Source of the DNA: an uncultured Bacilli bacterium
GTDB taxonomy: Bacteria > Bacillota_I > Bacilli_A > RF39 > UBA660
Assembly: GCA_944358415.1 (NCBI GenBank)
Contig: CALVRA010000012.1
Location: forward strand, 1 to 40,258
DNA length: 40,258 nt
Direction of reading: 5' to 3'
Below, piece by piece: positions 1 to 6,877 of this stretch. Every line of letters starts with the position of its first letter. The first letter of the stretch is position 1. The position numbers were made by a program, and so were the translations under genes. The notes under the pieces were generated by a model. That model was not told the DNA's origin. It was given only the letters and a program-made list of their open reading frames with translations, and did not search any database.

Positions 1-5
1 TGTTT

Positions 6-11
6 TATAAT
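6..11 (+). promoter_or_regulatory. -10 box of the promoter for the XRE regulator (partial)
   Basis: A perfect TATAAT lies 22 bases before the start codon of the first gene. The -35 region would be outside the window, so the promoter cannot be completed. Confidence 0.4.
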
Positions 12-33
12 GTAGGCAAAAGGAGATAAAATT

Positions 34-765
34 ATGAATCAAGAAAAAATTGGAATGTTTATTGCAAAGTGCCGAAAAGAAAAAGGATTAACTCAAAGTG
101 TGCTTGGCGAAAAATTAGGAGTATCAGCTAAAGCTGTCAGTAAATGGGAAAACGGCAAAAGTATGCCAGATATTTCCATTATGAAAGATTTATGTGACAC
201 TTTAGAAATCACTTTAAATGAACTTTTTGCTGGTGAAAAAATAAAAGAAAAAGATATTCAAAAAAAATCAGAAAATAATCTTTTAAATTTATTAAAAATA
301 AATAATATAATTAAAAGTAAAAAGAAAACATTTATACTAGTTACACTTATATTGCTTATATTATTAATTTTTGTCATAGGAAAAATGTTACTTGTAGAAT
401 ATGGTTTTATCTATGATGATGACTTAAAATATACACAAATTTATATTCAAAACGAAGGTAATATTAAGGGTAATGTTGATATTAATAAATTTGGTAAAAT
501 AGATAAAGATTTTGATATAGGCGCTAATAAATATGGCATGGCTGTCTTTAAAAATCCTAAAAAGGCCTTCAAAACATTAAAGAAAAAATATAAAAATGGT
601 ATAAAATTAATCCAAAAAGAATTTAATCTGCCACCACTTTCTAACTTCACCTATAAAGGATATAAAACCTATGGATGGCAAGTAACAAAAGGCACTAAAA
701 AAGATAAAGAGCAGGCAAGATTTGTCAGTAGTTTTTTAGATATTTATGAAAATAGTTTTAATTAA
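34..765 (+). CDS. Membrane-anchored XRE-family transcriptional regulator
   Basis: A 243-residue protein. Residues about 5-62 form a Cro/C1-type helix-turn-helix of the 'RKEKGLTQ...LGVSAKAVSKWENG' kind, which binds operator DNA. A Lys-rich linker follows, then one clear membrane helix at about 99-120. The last ~120 residues would lie outside the cell and match no domain I recognise. The start has a good AAGGAG site 8 bases upstream. This layout (cytoplasmic HTH, one TM, outer sensor-like tail) suggests a regulator that responds to an envelope or extracellular signal. It lies immediately upstream of an ABC transporter operon on the same strand, but a terminator separates them, so it may regulate that operon in trans. 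The sensing role is inference; the HTH and membrane segment are directly visible. Confidence 0.85.
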   Translation: MNQEKIGMFIAKCRKEKGLTQSVLGEKLGVSAKAVSKWENGKSMPDISIMKDLCDTLEITLNELFAGEKIKEKDIQKKSENNLLNLLKINNIIKSKKKTFILVTLILLILLIFVIGKMLLVEYGFIYDDDLKYTQIYIQNEGNIKGNVDINKFGKIDKDFDIGANKYGMAVFKNPKKAFKTLKKKYKNGIKLIQKEFNLPPLSNFTYKGYKTYGWQVTKGTKKDKEQARFVSSFLDIYENSFN

Positions 766-795
766 AGTTCTAGAATTCTAGTCTAGAATTTTTTT
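765..795 (+). terminator. Intrinsic terminator after the XRE regulator
   Basis: TTCTAGA (768-774) pairs with TCTAGAA (782-788), extended by A-T and G-U pairs, and is followed by an uninterrupted T run at 789-795. It separates the regulator from the ABC transporter genes. Confidence 0.7.
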
Positions 796-808
796 CTTTC
801 TAAAATTA

Positions 809-838
809 TTGTCAAATAATATATTCATAATGTATAAT
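809..838 (+). promoter_or_regulatory. Sigma-A-type promoter of the ABC transporter/ogt/tag operon
   Basis: TTGTCA (809-814), an 18-base spacer, and TATAAT (833-838). It lies inside an in-frame 5' extension of the ABC ATPase, which supports the downstream start at 866. Confidence 0.75.
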
Positions 839-865
839 GAAATAGATGTTAAAGGAGAGAAAAAC

Positions 866-1561
866 ATGAAGTTAGTTATTAAACATTTAAAGAAAAATTT
901 TGAAAAAAAAGAAGTTTTAAAAGACATAAACTTTGAATTTGAAAAAGGAAAAATATACGGCTTATTAGGAAGAAATGGAGCTGGTAAAACAACCTTATTC
1001 AACTGTTTAAATGAAGATTTAGATTTAGATGGGGGAGAGTTTTACATAAATGATGAATCTGATAGAAATATAAAACCAGAAGATATTGGTTATGTTTTAT
1101 CAACCCCTAATGTTCCAGAATTTTTAACTGGAAGAGAATTTTTAAAATTCTTTATCGAAATAAATGAAAAAAGAATAAAAAACAAAAAAACAACTGATGA
1201 ATATTTTGATTTTGTTCAAATAGAAAAAGAAGATAGAGATAAATTAATGAAAGATTACTCACACGGCATGAAAAATAAAATGCAGATGCTTGTCAATATT
1301 ATTGCCTCACCAGACATTTTACTTTTAGATGAACCACTAACCTCACTTGATGTTGTCGCCCAGGAAGAAATGAAACAATTATTTAAAGACATAAAAAAAG
1401 ACCATATAATTATTTTCTCAACCCATATTATGGAACTTGCTTTAGATTTATGTGATGAAATAGTTATTTTAAACAAAGGCGTACTTACTGAAATAGAAAA
1501 TGACAAAGAAGATACTCAAAGTTTCAAAAATAAAATAATTGAGGCTCTAAAAGAGGAATAA
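866..1561 (+). CDS. ABC transporter ATP-binding protein
   Basis: A 231-residue nucleotide-binding subunit of an ABC-2-type transporter. The Walker A motif GRNGAGKT is at residues 35-42. The signature has the YSHGMKNKM form usual for ABC-2 ATPases rather than classical LSGGQ. Walker B LLLDEPLTSLD follows, and a switch His sits in FSTHIME. The reading frame is open from 809, but I place the start at ATG 866, after the strong AAAGGAGAG site and downstream of a good promoter that would otherwise be inside the gene. The permease begins one base after the stop, so the two are translationally coupled and must form one transporter. The cargo cannot be read from sequence; export or self-protection is a reasonable guess for this class. 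Confidence 0.92.
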   Translation: MKLVIKHLKKNFEKKEVLKDINFEFEKGKIYGLLGRNGAGKTTLFNCLNEDLDLDGGEFYINDESDRNIKPEDIGYVLSTPNVPEFLTGREFLKFFIEINEKRIKNKKTTDEYFDFVQIEKEDRDKLMKDYSHGMKNKMQMLVNIIASPDILLLDEPLTSLDVVAQEEMKQLFKDIKKDHIIIFSTHIMELALDLCDEIVILNKGVLTEIENDKEDTQSFKNKIIEALKEE

Positions 1562-1562
1562 T

Positions 1563-3140
1563 ATGTTAGACACATTCATTACATCTTTTAAATTAAAAAA
1601 CACTTACCGTGTTAATAGTGTCATTTATTCTATTAAACAATTGCCAATTATAAGAAAAATACTAAAAGATAGTTTATATAAAAATAAAGCTTTAAAAATA
1701 ATTGGTAATATAATCAGTATACTTATGGAGATAGGCAGTATATTCTTAGGTAAACTCTTATATATTTTCTTTTGTATCACATCCATGTTACCAGTTTTTA
1801 AATTAGAAAGTGCAAATACATTTATTCATATATTTTTATTTCTAACTATTATTGGTGGCATCATGAACACCTATATGTTTAACCCTACAAAAGATAAATA
1901 CTATGCCATGATAATCATGAATATGGATGCTAAAAAATATACTATTTCCAACTATATTTATGCCATGATAAAAACATTTATTGGTTTCATGCCATTTACT
2001 ATAATCTTTGGACTATTATCTAAAATACCACTATATATATGTATAATTATGCCTATTTTTGTCGTCATGGTCAAAATGATTTTCAGTGCCTACGTTTTAA
2101 TAGACTATAAAAAAACTAAAATAGCTAAAAATGAAAATAAATTAGAAAAATTTACTTGGATAGTAATCTTCATCTTACTTTTACTTGCTTATGGACTTCC
2201 TTATATAGGTATAGTCATTAATCAAACTTTTTTCCTAATCTGTTTTATCATTAGTTTAATTTTAGGTATTTTATCTATCAAAATAATAAACTCATTTGAT
2301 AAATATAAACAAATATATAAACAAATTTTAACAAATGAAAACGTTTATGCTACAGAAAATGCGAAAAGTAACCAAACAATTAAAGAAAATGCCTCTAAAC
2401 AAATAGAGCTAGATAAATCATTCACAAGTAATAAACATGGTTTTGCCTATTTTCACGAACTATTTGTCAAAAGACATAGTAAAATATTAACCAAAGCTGT
2501 CAAAAAACAGTCTATGGTCATAATTGGTATTTTTGCCATTTTAACTACCATAGTTTTAAAAAACAAAGATATTGCTAAAAGAGTAAATGATTTATTATTA
2601 ATATATTTACCATACTTTGTTTTTGTAATGTACATGTTAAATAGAGGTACTACTGTAACGCAGGCCATGTTTATGAACTGCGACCATAGTATGCTTACAT
2701 ACCGTATATATAGAACTCCAAAAGTTATTTTAGGCGTATTTAAAGAAAGACTAAAAACATTAATATTAATAAACTTAATTCCTGCTATTTTAATTGGAGC
2801 AGGATTAACACTTCTTTTATATATATCAGGAGGAACGGTAGAAAGTCTAAACTATATTATCTTATTTGTTTCAATTATAGCTATGAGTATATTTTTCTCA
2901 GTTCATTATTTAGTCATGTATTATCTATTACAGCCCTATAATGTAAATACGGAAATGAAAAGTAGTACTTATTCAGTAGTTCAAGGTTTAACTTATTTTG
3001 TATGTTATTTCTTCATTGGTGAAAAACTTCCAACATTCTATTTTGGCCTAGCTACTATCATTTTTAGTATAGTATATTCTTTAGTATCTTTAATTTTAGT
3101 TTATAAAAAAGCACCTAAAACCTTTAAATTAAGAGTGTAA
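1563..3140 (+). CDS. ABC transporter permease (multi-pass membrane protein)
   Basis: A 525-residue protein dominated by hydrophobic helices, with roughly ten to twelve membrane segments. They fall in an N-terminal group (about residues 55-245) and a C-terminal group (about 315-515), separated by a polar loop at about 245-310. It begins one base after the ATPase stop, has only a weak ribosome site, and so probably depends on coupled translation. ogt starts one base after its own stop. I recognise no specific permease subfamily, so substrate and direction are unknown. Function as the membrane half of the ABC transporter rests on topology and on the adjacent ATPase. Confidence 0.8.
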   Translation: MLDTFITSFKLKNTYRVNSVIYSIKQLPIIRKILKDSLYKNKALKIIGNIISILMEIGSIFLGKLLYIFFCITSMLPVFKLESANTFIHIFLFLTIIGGIMNTYMFNPTKDKYYAMIIMNMDAKKYTISNYIYAMIKTFIGFMPFTIIFGLLSKIPLYICIIMPIFVVMVKMIFSAYVLIDYKKTKIAKNENKLEKFTWIVIFILLLLAYGLPYIGIVINQTFFLICFIISLILGILSIKIINSFDKYKQIYKQILTNENVYATENAKSNQTIKENASKQIELDKSFTSNKHGFAYFHELFVKRHSKILTKAVKKQSMVIIGIFAILTTIVLKNKDIAKRVNDLLLIYLPYFVFVMYMLNRGTTVTQAMFMNCDHSMLTYRIYRTPKVILGVFKERLKTLILINLIPAILIGAGLTLLLYISGGTVESLNYIILFVSIIAMSIFFSVHYLVMYYLLQPYNVNTEMKSSTYSVVQGLTYFVCYFFIGEKLPTFYFGLATIIFSIVYSLVSLILVYKKAPKTFKLRV

Positions 3141-3141
3141 A

Positions 3142-3621
3142 ATGTTATATAAATCATATTATAAATCTCCTTTAGGTATACTTACTTTAATAAGTGATAA
3201 AGATACTTTAAATTATATTTTATTTGAAAATGATAGATTTTATGAAAACATAAAACCAAAAGCTATAGAAAAAGACTTAAAAATATTTACTCAAACAAAA
3301 AACTGGTTAGATAAATACTTTAAAGGACAAAATCCTAATATAAATGAGTTAAATATAAATCCCAAAGGAACTATATTTCAAAAAGAAATTTGGAATGTTT
3401 TAAAAACTATTCCTTATGGAAAAACCATTACTTATAAAGAAATAGCTGAAAAACTAAACAAACCCAAAGCATATAGAGCCGTAGGAAGTGCCATAGGCCA
3501 TAACCCAATCCCCATTATTATTCCTTGCCATAGAGTAATAGGGGCGAATAATAAACTAACAGGTTATAGTGGGGGAATAGAAAACAAAACAAAATTATTA
3601 AAATTAGAAGGTGTATTATGA
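3142..3621 (+). CDS. ogt: Methylated-DNA--protein-cysteine S-methyltransferase
   Basis: This 159-residue suicide repair protein moves a methyl group from O6-methylguanine (or O4-methylthymine) in DNA onto its own cysteine. The family signature 'RAVGSAIGHNPIPIIIPCHRVIG' sits at about residues 112-134, with the acceptor Cys at 129. The helix-turn-helix that contacts DNA precedes it (IPYGKTITYKEIAEKL). Its length is that of a stand-alone Ogt/AGT without the Ada AraC domain. It starts one base after the permease stop and overlaps tag by four bases (ATGA). The pairing with tag makes a dedicated alkylation-repair unit. The stop is TGA, which shows that TGA is not read as Trp in this organism. Confidence 0.96.
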   Translation: MLYKSYYKSPLGILTLISDKDTLNYILFENDRFYENIKPKAIEKDLKIFTQTKNWLDKYFKGQNPNINELNINPKGTIFQKEIWNVLKTIPYGKTITYKEIAEKLNKPKAYRAVGSAIGHNPIPIIIPCHRVIGANNKLTGYSGGIENKTKLLKLEGVL

Positions 3622-4157
3622 ATAGATGTAGTTGGTGTAATTTAAATAACCCTTTATATATCAAATATCATGATGAAGAGTGGGGAGTCCCAATATATGA
3701 TGATAAAAAGCTATTTGAACTTTTAATATTAGAATCATTCCAGGCTGGACTTTCCTGGGAATGCATTTTAAACAAAAGAGAAAACTTTAAAAAAGCTTAT
3801 GATAATTTCAATATCAACAAAATAGTAAATTATGATGAAAATAAAATAAAAGCGTTAAAAGCAAATAAAGGTATTATTAGAAATGAATTAAAAATAAAAT
3901 CTTCAATTGAAAACGCTAAAATATTTAAACAAATTCAAAATGAATATGGTTCATTTTCAAACTATATTTGGTCTTTTACAAATAATAAAATAATATATGA
4001 AAAACATAGAACTTCATCAGAATTATCAGATAAAATTTCTAAAGACTTAAAAAATAAAGGCATGAGCTTTGTTGGAACTACTATCATTTATGCATATTTA
4101 GAAGCTATAGGCATATTAAATACTCATGAAAAAAATTGTTATAAGTATAAAAAATAA
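3618..4157 (+). CDS. tag: DNA-3-methyladenine glycosylase I
   Basis: A 179-residue base-excision glycosylase that removes 3-methyladenine from alkylated DNA. The N-terminus has the Tag hallmark: Cys at residue 4 (MNRCSW), a His in YHDEEWGVP, and a C-terminal His and Cys in THEKNC. These match the zinc-snap ligands known in E. coli Tag. The ESFQAGLSW segment carries the expected acidic active-site residue. The start codon overlaps the ogt stop, so the two are translated together: one reverses O6 lesions directly, the other starts excision repair of N3 lesions. Its stop codon is immediately followed by the hairpin at 4158-4186. Confidence 0.96.
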   Translation: MNRCSWCNLNNPLYIKYHDEEWGVPIYDDKKLFELLILESFQAGLSWECILNKRENFKKAYDNFNINKIVNYDENKIKALKANKGIIRNELKIKSSIENAKIFKQIQNEYGSFSNYIWSFTNNKIIYEKHRTSSELSDKISKDLKNKGMSFVGTTIIYAYLEAIGILNTHEKNCYKYKK

Positions 4158-4186
4158 ATCCTTTCACATAATAAACGTGAAAGGAT
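4158..4186 (+). promoter_or_regulatory. Hairpin that buries the ribosome binding site of the next gene
   Basis: ATCCTTTCAC (4158-4167) pairs perfectly over 10 bases with GTGAAAGGAT (4177-4186), with a 9-base loop. The right arm contains AAAGGA (4180-4185), the only ribosome site for ATG 4193. No T run follows, so this is not a normal intrinsic terminator. It may control translation, as an RNA thermometer or as a switch opened by ribosomes finishing tag. Confidence 0.7.
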
Positions 4187-4192
4187 GATTAT

Positions 4193-4630
4193 ATGAATGA
4201 AAACGAAGAAATATTAGAGTATATTTTTGAGACAAGTAATATGGGAATGCAAAGCACTAAAGATTTAATAAGTGCCTTAAAAGGTAAAGATAATAAAATT
4301 AAAAAAATTTTACCAGAAATTGAAAAAAATTATGAAAAATATTCAAAAGAAACAGAAAAATTATTAAATAAAAAAGATTTAAAAGCAAAACCAGTCGGCA
4401 TGATGGCCAAAGCTATGTCTAAAATGAGTATAACCAAAGAAATGATGAATGATAATAGTGATTCAAATATCGCAGATATGCTAATTCAAGGATTAACCAT
4501 GGGTAACCTAGAATTAACAAAACATATTGATAATTATGAAAAAACTGCCGATAAAAAAATAATAGATATGGCTAAATCACTAAGAAAATTTGGTGAAGAA
4601 TATATTGAAAAATTAAAAGCTTATTTATAG
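4193..4630 (+). CDS. Small helical protein of unknown function
   Basis: A 145-residue protein, rich in Lys, Glu and Met, with no signal peptide or membrane segment. The pattern suggests four or five amphipathic helices (for example residues 20-55, 60-80, 92-115 and 118-143). It has the overall look of a ferritin-like or DUF-type helical bundle, but I see no iron-binding ExxH pairs and recognise no family. It is the last gene of the ABC/ogt/tag run, 35 bases after tag. Its ribosome site is inside a strong hairpin, so its translation is probably conditional. A bidirectional terminator follows. Confidence 0.75.
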   Translation: MNENEEILEYIFETSNMGMQSTKDLISALKGKDNKIKKILPEIEKNYEKYSKETEKLLNKKDLKAKPVGMMAKAMSKMSITKEMMNDNSDSNIADMLIQGLTMGNLELTKHIDNYEKTADKKIIDMAKSLRKFGEEYIEKLKAYL

Positions 4631-4641
4631 TATTGTGAAGA

Positions 4642-4678
4642 AAAACTCCAAAAGATTTTATATTATTTTTGGAGTTTT
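4642..4678. terminator. Bidirectional intrinsic terminator between convergent genes
   Basis: AAAACTCCAAAA (4642-4653) pairs with TTTTGGAGTTTT (4667-4678) over 12 bases, with a 13-base loop. T runs end the hairpin on both strands, serving the plus gene ending at 4630 and the minus gene ending at 4700. Confidence 0.75.
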
Positions 4679-4699
4679 AATCATATTAAATAGTCTGAA

Positions 4700-6244
4700 T
4701 TATTTTTTTAAGGTATAAAATAATCTTAATATTTTAGATTTAATCTTAGAACTACTAATAGGTGTTGATTCAATAATCTGAGAGCTATTATTATCTATTT
4801 GACTTTGTAAAGTTTCTAAATAATTAGGCACATTACTTCTTTCAACTAATTCACCTTGCAAAAGTTTTTCTAATTTTTCTTTATGCAACAAATCATCAAT
4901 ACCTTGCTGGTTAAATAAATAATAAGACAACTCAAAATATATTTTTTCATCAATAGAATCTAAAGACATTTTAGAAATTAAATTCATATCATATTCATGA
5001 TTGATACTTTTTAGGCTATATTCATTACAAGCTTTTTTTAACAATAAATTGCGAATTTCATCAATAGTTGTTTGACTTATAGTAATCGCATCTTCCTTAT
5101 GATGTTCGCTAAATAAAGACATTTCGTTTGACATTAATCTATACAAATCCATAAAAATAGCCTTATTCGTAACACTTTGCAATAATTCTAAATCAAAATT
5201 TTTATATGGACTGTTTATAAAAATAGGATTCATCAAAAGAGAGACAAAGTACATAACTAACTCATCATCAATTTCATTTATTCTAATTAAATTTTTTAAA
5301 TAATGGGTATCATTTCTTCCAGCAATGCTATTTATATCTGAAATATAATATATATTATTCATATCAAATTTATAATTTCTTAAAAAGTCAGCATCATTTA
5401 AATATTTTTCACTTGGATTCACCATATAATAATATAAAGCTATTGCTGTTACTTTACTTTTTGCATTCAATAATGCTTCTACTTCTTTACGATAATATTT
5501 GCCATTAACAAAATTAGGGTCAGTCATAATAAAATATAAAAATTTATTAGCGATAGGATTTGTTGCTAATATTTGCATATTCTCAGAATGATATTTATCT
5601 GCTAAAGATACTTCATTAATTGCCAAATTATTTAAACCATGTTTCGAAGCAAAATGAGTCATGTCTAGACAGTCACTACCTGCTGTAGTTATTAATTTCA
5701 TATCCTCGCGATGATATGGACTTTTAATAGAATTAATATTAGCAGCAACAGATGCAATCGCCTCAGATACCACAAAATCTAGTGGATTATTATCCTTAGT
5801 ATCATGTGTTTCAACAAGTAATTTTAAATCTTCATTATGATAGGGACTATTTATAAAATTGTCGTCCCCTAATATCCATAATCCATATCTTGCAGTTTCT
5901 GCTTTGCTTAACATTTCTATATCTTTATAAAAATTTTTACTTTCTAAAAAATTTGGACTGCAAATAGCCTTGAACAAATGCCAACATCCATCACCATTTT
6001 TTAAGCTTGATATGGCATTAACCCTTTGTTTGTAATCTTGACAGTTTAATAAATTTTCATTAATTAATAAATATCTTAAGTTTCTTATCTCTTCTAAATC
6101 TATATTTAAACTCAGGAAATTGTTTATTTGAGTATTATTTAAATTTAATACCCATTTTTTAAATTCTTCAGCATCAGAAAATAATTCTGCTAATTCATAT
6201 TTCTTAATTTGTTCAATGACTTGTTTTAATATTTCGTTTTCCAA
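4700..6244 (-). CDS. Repeat-containing protein of unknown function
   Basis: A 514-residue, probably cytoplasmic protein (no signal peptide or membrane helix). A short motif recurs with the consensus '[NK]SPYHxEDLKLL'. Clear copies are at about residues 132-143, 174-185 and 344-355, with weaker ones near 101-112, 215-226, 247-258, 378-389 and 413-424. Early copies are about 30-42 residues apart with helical sequence between, as in a solenoid of helical repeats. The start is TTG (CAA at 6242-6244 on the plus strand), with a GAGGTGG site a few bases upstream and its own promoter. It is transcribed alone between two terminators. I do not recognise a characterised family; a protein-protein interaction scaffold is the most that can be inferred. 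Confidence 0.8.
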   Translation of the reverse strand: MENEILKQVIEQIKKYELAELFSDAEEFKKWVLNLNNTQINNFLSLNIDLEEIRNLRYLLINENLLNCQDYKQRVNAISSLKNGDGCWHLFKAICSPNFLESKNFYKDIEMLSKAETARYGLWILGDDNFINSPYHNEDLKLLVETHDTKDNNPLDFVVSEAIASVAANINSIKSPYHREDMKLITTAGSDCLDMTHFASKHGLNNLAINEVSLADKYHSENMQILATNPIANKFLYFIMTDPNFVNGKYYRKEVEALLNAKSKVTAIALYYYMVNPSEKYLNDADFLRNYKFDMNNIYYISDINSIAGRNDTHYLKNLIRINEIDDELVMYFVSLLMNPIFINSPYKNFDLELLQSVTNKAIFMDLYRLMSNEMSLFSEHHKEDAITISQTTIDEIRNLLLKKACNEYSLKSINHEYDMNLISKMSLDSIDEKIYFELSYYLFNQQGIDDLLHKEKLEKLLQGELVERSNVPNYLETLQSQIDNNSSQIIESTPISSSKIKSKILRLFYTLKK

Positions 6245-6265
6245 ACTACCACCTCATATATTTAT

Positions 6266-6295
6266 ATTATAACATTTAGATGATAAGCATTACAA
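6266..6295 (-). promoter_or_regulatory. Promoter of the repeat-protein gene
   Basis: On the minus strand: -35 TTGTAA (6295-6290), 18-base spacer, and -10 TATAAT (6271-6266) preceded by TGt (extended -10). It fires away from the plus-strand promoter at 6329-6357. Confidence 0.65.
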
Positions 6296-6328
6296 CTAAA
6301 AGAAAACGTTAAAAGTTTATTTATAGTA

Positions 6329-6357
6329 TTGAAATTTCCCTAAAAATAACTTATAAT
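6329..6357 (+). promoter_or_regulatory. Promoter of the small membrane-anchored protein gene
   Basis: TTGAAA (6329-6334), 17-base spacer, and TATAAT (6352-6357), about 26 bases before ATG 6383. Confidence 0.7.
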
Positions 6358-6382
6358 AATAATAAAGAAAGTAGGGGAATAA

Positions 6383-6865
6383 ATGAAAAAATTTGACAAA
6401 GCAAATGCAATTGATTTTATCAAAAGGAATAAAATTCCTTTAATAATATTTGTAGTGGTAATTATCGCCTTAATTATTGGTTTAATTGTTTCATTTAATA
6501 TGGATGATAAAAAAGAAAACATAACCAAAAATGAAGAGGAAGGAATGGTTGCTAACACCAACGCTGGTATTATAGCAGAAACAACTTATCAAGGTTTAAA
6601 ATTTTCTAATATTTCCTTAATATCAGAAGATGGATATAGCACTTTTTCAGCCGATGTCACTAATACAGCAACTACCGATAGCAATATTTCTGATGTTAAT
6701 ATTGTATTAAAAGATAAAAATGGTAAGGAAATTATTACTTTACGTGGTAATATAGGTGAACCTTTAAAACCAAATGAATCAAGAACCATCACCGCAGTAA
6801 CTAAAGGCAAATTTAAAGAAGCCACTACAAAAGAAATTGCTGCATATGAAAGCGTAGCCAGATAA
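6383..6865 (+). CDS. Single-pass membrane protein with an FxLYD-like outer domain
   Basis: A 160-residue protein. A short basic cytoplasmic N-terminus is followed by a strong membrane helix at about residues 18-39. An outer domain of beta character covers about 60-145. The pattern 'GLKFSNISLISEDGYSTFSADVTNTATTDSNISDVNIVLKDKNGKEI' followed by 'LKPNESRTI' resembles the FxLYD/DUF3426 class of extracellular beta-sandwich. That family call is tentative. AGTAGGGG precedes the start and it has its own promoter and terminator, so it is monocistronic. Role unknown; an envelope-associated accessory protein is likely. Confidence 0.75.
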   Translation: MKKFDKANAIDFIKRNKIPLIIFVVVIIALIIGLIVSFNMDDKKENITKNEEEGMVANTNAGIIAETTYQGLKFSNISLISEDGYSTFSADVTNTATTDSNISDVNIVLKDKNGKEIITLRGNIGEPLKPNESRTITAVTKGKFKEATTKEIAAYESVAR

Positions 6866-6877
6866 GCTACGCTTTTT
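6849..6877. terminator. Bidirectional terminator overlapping a stop codon
   Basis: AAAGCGTAGC (6849-6858) pairs with GCTACGCTTT (6866-6875), with a 7-base loop. T runs lie on both strands. The plus-strand stop codon (6863-6865) is in the loop, and the convergent minus gene ends at 6876. Confidence 0.85.

Noticed and set aside
809-865. Longer ABC ATPase starting at 809
   Set aside because: The extension contains the promoter and the AAAGGAGAG site, and has no homology to ABC ATPase N-termini.
4158-4186. Hairpin after tag as an intrinsic terminator
   Set aside because: No T run follows, and its right arm is the ribosome site for ATG 4193, which fits a translational role better.
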